Assembly (NCBI GenBank): GCA_026193555.1
Contig: JAPHUU010000431.1
Span: 1-20,609, forward strand
Source of the DNA: Rhodanobacter sp.
Lineage (GTDB): Bacteria; Pseudomonadota; Gammaproteobacteria; Xanthomonadales; Rhodanobacteraceae
DNA length: 20,609 nt
Reading direction: 5' to 3'
Part shown: positions 17,082 to 20,609 of the stretch, piece by piece
How the letters are laid out: each line of letters opens with the position of its first letter
Numbering within the stretch: the first letter of the stretch is position 1
The notes under the pieces: model-generated
What the model was told of the DNA's origin: nothing
What the model saw: the letters and a program-made list of their open reading frames with translations, nothing else
The model's database searches: none
Position numbers and translations under genes: made by a program

Positions 17082-17884
17082 AACGAGGGAAAGCAATCAT
17101 GCTGGCTGCCGTGGGTTCGTGTGTGCTGGGTATCGCGATGATCTGGAGCCCGTTCTCGCGGGTCAGCCTGGAAAAGGCCACCGTGGTGCTGCCGGTCAGC
17201 CGCGTCGCCACCGCACCGCCGCCGGGAAAGGATGACGTGATGGCGATCATCTACTCCGGCGATGGCGGCTGGGCCGACCTGGACCGGCGCCTGGGCATCG
17301 CCTTCATCGACCGCGGCATTCCGGTGCTGGGGGTCAATACCTTCAAGTACTTCTGGCGCAACCGCACGGCGGACGATTCCGCCGCCGAACTCGATGCCCT
17401 GATGACGAAGTACGCCGCGCAATGGGGCAAGCAGCGGGTGTGGCTGATCGGATTCTCATTCGGCGCCGACGTGCTGCCGACCATCGTCGACAAGCTCAGC
17501 CCGGCCAACCGCGCGCGGATCACCCAGATGGTGCTGCTGTCGCCGAGTCGGGACTTGAACTTCGAGATCGAGCTTCAGGGTTACATGATCAAGCAGGGGT
17601 GGTGGAAGGAGCATCTGAAGGCCGTGATGCAGCATATCAACCCGATCCGGCACTACGACTCGTTGCCGCCGCTGCTGGCCCTGCAGGGCCGTCCGCCGGT
17701 GGTCTGTTATTACGGGCTGGACGATGCCGACGACAGCGTCTGCACCGAGCCGAAGCTGCCGGCCTGGGTCACCGTTCATCCGAAGAAAGGCGGTCACCAC
17801 TTCGATGGTGGCTATCGGCCGCTGGCGGCGGAGATGTTGCAGGAGTTGCCCGCGCGGGCCTCGTCGGCGGCGGCAACGCCCTGA
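17078..17884 (+). CDS. VirJ/AcvB-like periplasmic hydrolase (probable aminoacyl-phosphatidylglycerol hydrolase)
   Basis: The alpha/beta-hydrolase-fold protein has 268 residues from the GTG at 17078, or 261 from the ATG at 17099. GTG is preferred: its four-base overlap with the mprF stop suggests coupling, and it supplies a charged VKRGK n-region before a hydrophobic signal segment. GAGGGA before the ATG keeps the alternative open. The nucleophile motif is GFSFGAD with Ser127; a candidate acid is in GLDDADDS, and His240/His241 lie in GGHHFDGG. Agrobacterium AcvB (Lys-PG hydrolase) and Pseudomonas PA0919 (Ala-PG hydrolase) are relatives encoded beside MprF-type synthases. By analogy this enzyme removes the amino acid that MprF adds. 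Confidence 0.88.
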   Translation: MKRGKAIMLAAVGSCVLGIAMIWSPFSRVSLEKATVVLPVSRVATAPPPGKDDVMAIIYSGDGGWADLDRRLGIAFIDRGIPVLGVNTFKYFWRNRTADDSAAELDALMTKYAAQWGKQRVWLIGFSFGADVLPTIVDKLSPANRARITQMVLLSPSRDLNFEIELQGYMIKQGWWKEHLKAVMQHINPIRHYDSLPPLLALQGRPPVVCYYGLDDADDSVCTEPKLPAWVTVHPKKGGHHFDGGYRPLAAEMLQELPARASSAAATP

Positions 17885-17921
17885 AGCCCCGGGATGGAGG
17901 CCGGTCTGCGCAGCAGCCACG

Positions 17922-17927
17922 TACAAT
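17922..17927 (+). promoter_or_regulatory. Candidate -10 box (TACAAT) for the rsmC-like/rsuA-like operon
   Basis: TACAAT in GTACAATG lies 31 bases before the GTG at 17959. No clear -35 is visible. It would give the rRNA-modification pair its own promoter, separate from the mprF operon. Confidence 0.3.
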
Positions 17928-17958
17928 GCCGCCTCTGTTCCACTCTTGAAGACATGAT

Positions 17959-19029
17959 GTGACTGTTGCCGGCGTTTTCGCCGCCGCGCCCGATATGGCG
18001 CTGGCGGCCCTGTTGTTTCCGTTCGAGACGGCGGTCCTGACGCTGCCGGGAGATGGCCGCGTGCTGTTTCTGCGCGCCCGTGCCGGCGCGCGCGTGCGCG
18101 AGATGGCCCAGCCCGGCTGGATGTGCCAGCAGAGCTTCCTGCCGTTTGCCGACGAGCTCGGGCGCAATGGTTTGCGCGTCGACGAGCCTGCCGCAGACGA
18201 GAAGTTTCCGCTGGTCATGGTGTTGCCGCCACGTCAGCGCGACGAGGCGCGAGCACTGTTTGCCCAGGCACTGTGCCACCTGGCACCCGGCGGCATGCTG
18301 CTGGCGAGCATGCCCAACGCCGAGGGGGCGAAGTCGGGCGAGGCGGATCTGGCGCGGCTGACCGGCAGCGTGCAGCATCTGTCCAAGCACAAGTGCCGTG
18401 TGTTCTGGAGCACGCCCGGTCCGGAGGAGATCGACAGGTCCATCCTGGACGAATGGCTGGCGCTGGATGCGCCGCGGGAGATTGTCGACGGCTATGTCAG
18501 TCGCCCCGGTCTGTTCGCCTGGGATCGCGTCGATCGCGGCTCGGCGCTGCTGGCTGCTCATCTTCCCGATGACCTCCATGGCCGGGTGGCCGATCTGGGT
18601 GCCGGTTACGGCTATCTTTCCAGCCAGGTCGTGGCGCGCTGTCCGCAAGTGAATGCGATCGACCTCTACGAGGCAGAGGCACGCGCGCTGGAACCGGCAC
18701 GCTGCAATATCGAGCGAGCACTGAGAGCGTGCGGTCGCGAGATGGCGGTTGGAGTGCATTGGCACGATGTCACCCGCGGTCTGCCGCAGCGCTACGACGC
18801 CATCGTCTGCAATCCGCCGTTCCATCAGGGCCGCGCCGACCTGCCGCAGCTGGGCCGCGCCTTCATCATCGCTGCCGCCGATGCGCTGGTAGCCGATGGG
18901 CGGCTGTGGCTGGTGGCCAACCGGCACCTGCCATATGAGGCGATCCTGGCGACGCGTTTTCAGCAGGTACGCACGGTGATCGTGCAGGAAGGGTTCAAGG
19001 TGATCGAAGCAACGGGAGTGCGCGCATGA
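17959..19029 (+). CDS. rsmC: Class I SAM-dependent methyltransferase, RsmC-like (16S rRNA G1207 N2-methyltransferase)
   Basis: The 356-residue product has the two-domain layout of RsmC (343 residues in E. coli). A degenerate N-terminal methyltransferase-like half (1-190) is followed by a catalytic half with SAM-binding DLGAGYGYLS from D212, an acidic residue after the next strand in IDLYEAEA, and NPPFH from N285, the signature of guanine N2-methyltransferases. RsmC methylates G1207 of 16S rRNA in the assembled 30S subunit. The GTG start has a weak GAAGA upstream; the ATG at 17995 is the alternative. The final codons overlap the next gene by ATGA (19026-19029), which predicts translational coupling. 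Confidence 0.85.
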   Translation: MTVAGVFAAAPDMALAALLFPFETAVLTLPGDGRVLFLRARAGARVREMAQPGWMCQQSFLPFADELGRNGLRVDEPAADEKFPLVMVLPPRQRDEARALFAQALCHLAPGGMLLASMPNAEGAKSGEADLARLTGSVQHLSKHKCRVFWSTPGPEEIDRSILDEWLALDAPREIVDGYVSRPGLFAWDRVDRGSALLAAHLPDDLHGRVADLGAGYGYLSSQVVARCPQVNAIDLYEAEARALEPARCNIERALRACGREMAVGVHWHDVTRGLPQRYDAIVCNPPFHQGRADLPQLGRAFIIAAADALVADGRLWLVANRHLPYEAILATRFQQVRTVIVQEGFKVIEATGVRA

Positions 19030-19739
19030 AACTGGTCAAGCTGATCGCCAACCTGGGTTATGGCAGCCGCAAGGATGTGGCACAGATGTTCCGCGCCGGT
19101 CGCATCACCGATGCGGATGGCGAGGTGCTGTATGCCGACGACGTGGTGCCGCATGACACCATCCGCGTGGACGACGAACCGCTCGATCCGCCGGTCGGAC
19201 TGGTCGTGATGCTCAACAAGCCGCTCGGTGTCACCTGTTCGCGCAAGGATCCGGGCCGGGTGGTGTACGACTTGCTGCCGCCGCGCTTCAGCGTGCGCTC
19301 GCCGGCGCTGTCCAGCGTGGGACGACTCGATCGCGACACCACCGGGCTGCTGTTGTTCACCGACGACGGCGCGCTGTTGCACCGGATCATTTCGCCCAAG
19401 GCGCAGGTGGCCAAGGTGTACGAAGCCACCTTGGCCGAGGATCTGCGCGGTGACGAGGGCCAGCTGTTCGCCAGCGGCACGATGATGCTGGAGTCGGAGA
19501 AGGAGCCGCTGGCTCCGGCCGTGCTGGAGGTGCTCGGGCCACGTCACGCGTGTCTCACCGTCACCGAAGGGCGCTATCACCAAGTGCGCCGGATGTTCGC
19601 CGCGGCCGGCAATCACGTCGAGACGCTGCGACGGCTCTCGGTGGGTGGCCTGACCCTGGGTGAGTTGCCGCTGGGCGAATGGCGGGTGCTTGCCGCCGAC
19701 GAGGTCGCGCTGATCTTCAGTCCCGGGGCGACCGCGTAG
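19026..19739 (+). CDS. rsuA: RsuA-like rRNA pseudouridine synthase (16S pseudouridine 516)
   Basis: The 237-residue protein has an N-terminal S4 domain (MKLVKLIANLGYGSRKDVAQ), the LNKPLGVTCS motif (63-72), the catalytic GRLDRDTTGLLLF with Asp102, and EGRYHQVRRMFAAAGN near 180-195. This pattern is that of RsuA, which makes pseudouridine 516 in 16S rRNA. Assignment to RsuA rather than RluE or RluB is by overall length and motif style and is not certain. Its start overlaps the RsmC-like gene. Its stop TAG (19737-19739) lies inside the GTAG foot of REPIN 3, so the final codons directly abut the repeat. Confidence 0.88.
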   Translation: MKLVKLIANLGYGSRKDVAQMFRAGRITDADGEVLYADDVVPHDTIRVDDEPLDPPVGLVVMLNKPLGVTCSRKDPGRVVYDLLPPRFSVRSPALSSVGRLDRDTTGLLLFTDDGALLHRIISPKAQVAKVYEATLAEDLRGDEGQLFASGTMMLESEKEPLAPAVLEVLGPRHACLTVTEGRYHQVRRMFAAAGNHVETLRRLSVGGLTLGELPLGEWRVLAADEVALIFSPGATA

Positions 19740-19836
19740 GAGCGCACCCTGTGCGCGAATGCCTTTTTGGCAGGATTACCGAAGAGCATTCGCGCATGAC
19801 CGAAGGAATTCCCTCGCGCACAGGGTGTGCTCCTAC
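19736..19836. repeat. REPIN 3: family A REP pair with internal duplication, supplying stop codons on both sides
   Basis: The left arm (19736-19758) is identical to the REPIN 1 arm, and the right arm (19814-19836) differs by one base. Each terminal GTAG contains a TAG that is the stop of a neighbouring gene: rsuA-like on plus (19737-19739) and ykgJ-like on minus (19835-19833). A second TCGCGCA copy at 19790-19796 lets TGCGCGAATGC (19752-19762) pair with GCATTCGCGCA (19786-19796) as an alternative shorter hairpin. Confidence 0.9.
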
Positions 19837-20165
19837 AGCATGTGCACCAGGGTCGGGATCGTCGCGCCGAACCACTTGTGCCGCTCGTCGCGGCAGCTCG
19901 GGCTGCCCATCGCGTACTTGCGGCAGATCGCGGGGCGCTCATCGTAAATGCCGCAGCGCGAGGTGTTGGGGTCCACCGCCGCGCACCAGCCGTCCTCGCC
20001 CTTGGCCAGGGTTTCCATGCCGTGGGTGTCGCGATCGATCAGCCATTCCGGCACGCGGTCTTCGGGCATCAGTACCACGGTGAGGCGACAGCAGACAGCT
20101 TCGCAGGACGTGCAGTGCACGCTGGGGTCGACGCTCTCGGCGTAGGGATCGTGGAGTGTGTTCAC
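19833..20165 (-). CDS. YkgJ family cysteine cluster protein
   Basis: The product has about 110 residues and the CxxCxxxCC motif near its N-terminus (HCTSCEAVCC), then GWC, RCGIYDERPAICRKY and a final SC. This is the cysteine pattern of the YkgJ/CxxCxxCC family, presumed to bind zinc or an iron-sulfur cluster; function is unknown. The start is ambiguous. GTG at 20165 is chosen because the frame further upstream offers only TTG at 20183 and neither has a well-spaced ribosome site. The stop codon lies in the right arm of REPIN 3. The gene is followed on its upstream side by DUF1415 on the same strand (60-base gap). Confidence 0.85.
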   Translation of the reverse strand: MNTLHDPYAESVDPSVHCTSCEAVCCRLTVVLMPEDRVPEWLIDRDTHGMETLAKGEDGWCAAVDPNTSRCGIYDERPAICRKYAMGSPSCRDERHKWFGATIPTLVHML

Positions 20166-20225
20166 TCCCCAGTATGACGACAATGGCCAAGGCGGATATG
20201 AACCGGCCGGTTCGGTTCTGTCCGA

Positions 20226-20609
20226 TCAGCCTTGTTCGTCTCGCCACAACGCCTGCCAGCCCGCACTGCCCAGTCGCCGCAAGGTGTCCATGTTGCGTCG
20301 GTAGATCTCGTCAGGGTCGCTCATCGCTTCGGCGGCGCGTTCCACACTGGCCTCGCGCAGCAAGTGCAGCATCGGGAACGGCGAGCGGTTGCTGAAGTTC
20401 TCGATCGCGTCGGTCGCGCTGTCGGCAAACTGGTAGCGGGGATGAAAGCTGGCCACCTGCCACTCGCCCTCCAGCCCCAGTGTCTGCACCGCCGCGTCGA
20501 CCACGTCGAGGAAGTCGTTGTAGTCGAGAAAATTGTCGAGCACGAACGGGTGGATCAGCAGGCCGGTCTCGCATTCGGCCGGGGTCAGCGCGTTGAGCGA
20601 TTGCAGTTC
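20226..20609 (-). CDS. DUF1415 family protein, 5' truncated by window edge
   Basis: The minus-strand frame is open to base 20609, so the N-terminus lies outside the window; the GTG at 20543 is internal. About 127 residues are visible. They include CETGLLIHPFVLDNFLDYNDFLD, the VASFHPRYQFAD motif (its Asp/Tyr/Gln-Phe pattern is the family signature), NRSPFPMLHLLREASVERA and NMDTLRRLGSAGWQAL at the C-terminus, all as in DUF1415. Its biochemical role is not established. It is transcribed toward the ykgJ-like gene and may share a transcript with it. Confidence 0.9.
   Translation of the reverse strand, partial: ELQSLNALTPAECETGLLIHPFVLDNFLDYNDFLDVVDAAVQTLGLEGEWQVASFHPRYQFADSATDAIENFSNRSPFPMLHLLREASVERAAEAMSDPDEIYRRNMDTLRRLGSAGWQALWRDEQG

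Noticed and set aside
13257..17096. 1279-codon minus-strand open frame opposite the OPT transporter and mprF
   Set aside because: The translation is a Gln/His/Arg-rich, low-complexity shadow of the two real genes; no ribosome site or domain is seen.

Overview
The window looks like ordinary chromosome from a GC-rich gammaproteobacterium. The best guess is the Xanthomonadales, family Rhodanobacteraceae (Rhodanobacter, Dyella, Luteibacter and relatives). The reasons are the GC-rich third positions, the gene repertoire (PA4780-type RIO kinase, DUF1415, YkgJ-type cysteine cluster protein, lysyl-PG synthase beside a VirJ/AcvB-like hydrolase) and REP palindromes with a GTAG foot of the kind known from Pseudomonas and Xanthomonadales. 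The taxonomic call is inference. I see no tRNA, rRNA, CRISPR array, prophage or insertion sequence.

Layout. 1-879 is the 3' part of a PLP-dependent Cys/Met-metabolism enzyme. It converges on mutS (932-3568, minus), which has an NAD-dependent epimerase upstream on the same strand (3710-4708). A DUF1993 gene (4954-5463, plus) converges on a tiny lysine-rich gene (5679-5780, minus). Next on the minus strand come an HDOD-domain gene and an S4-type pseudouridine synthase-like gene. The latter is divergent from a luciferase-like flavin oxidoreductase (7998-8987), which is followed by a RIO1-family kinase (9094-9951). Convergent to the kinase are a lipoprotein FKBP isomerase and yaeQ (both minus). 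A RluA-family pseudouridine synthase and an OPT transporter follow on the plus strand. 14487-17884 is an operon of mprF and a VirJ-like hydrolase. 17959-19739 is an overlapping pair, an RsmC-like methyltransferase and an RsuA-like pseudouridine synthase. The end of the window holds a YkgJ-family gene and a partial DUF1415 gene, both minus.

Functional themes. RNA modification is over-represented: three pseudouridine synthase-fold proteins and one rRNA methyltransferase lie within 12.6 kb. One of the synthases lacks the usual catalytic aspartate. The mprF pair fits a write/erase system for aminoacylated phosphatidylglycerol. Three REP doublets (REPINs) of two sequence families occupy intergenic gaps. 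The one at 19736-19836 is placed so that its two terminal GTAG motifs supply the TAG stop codons of both flanking convergent genes.

I found no clear candidate for a wholly new multi-gene system. The most unusual points are the REPIN that supplies both stops, the catalytically atypical pseudouridine synthase homologue and the 33-residue lysine-rich protein.
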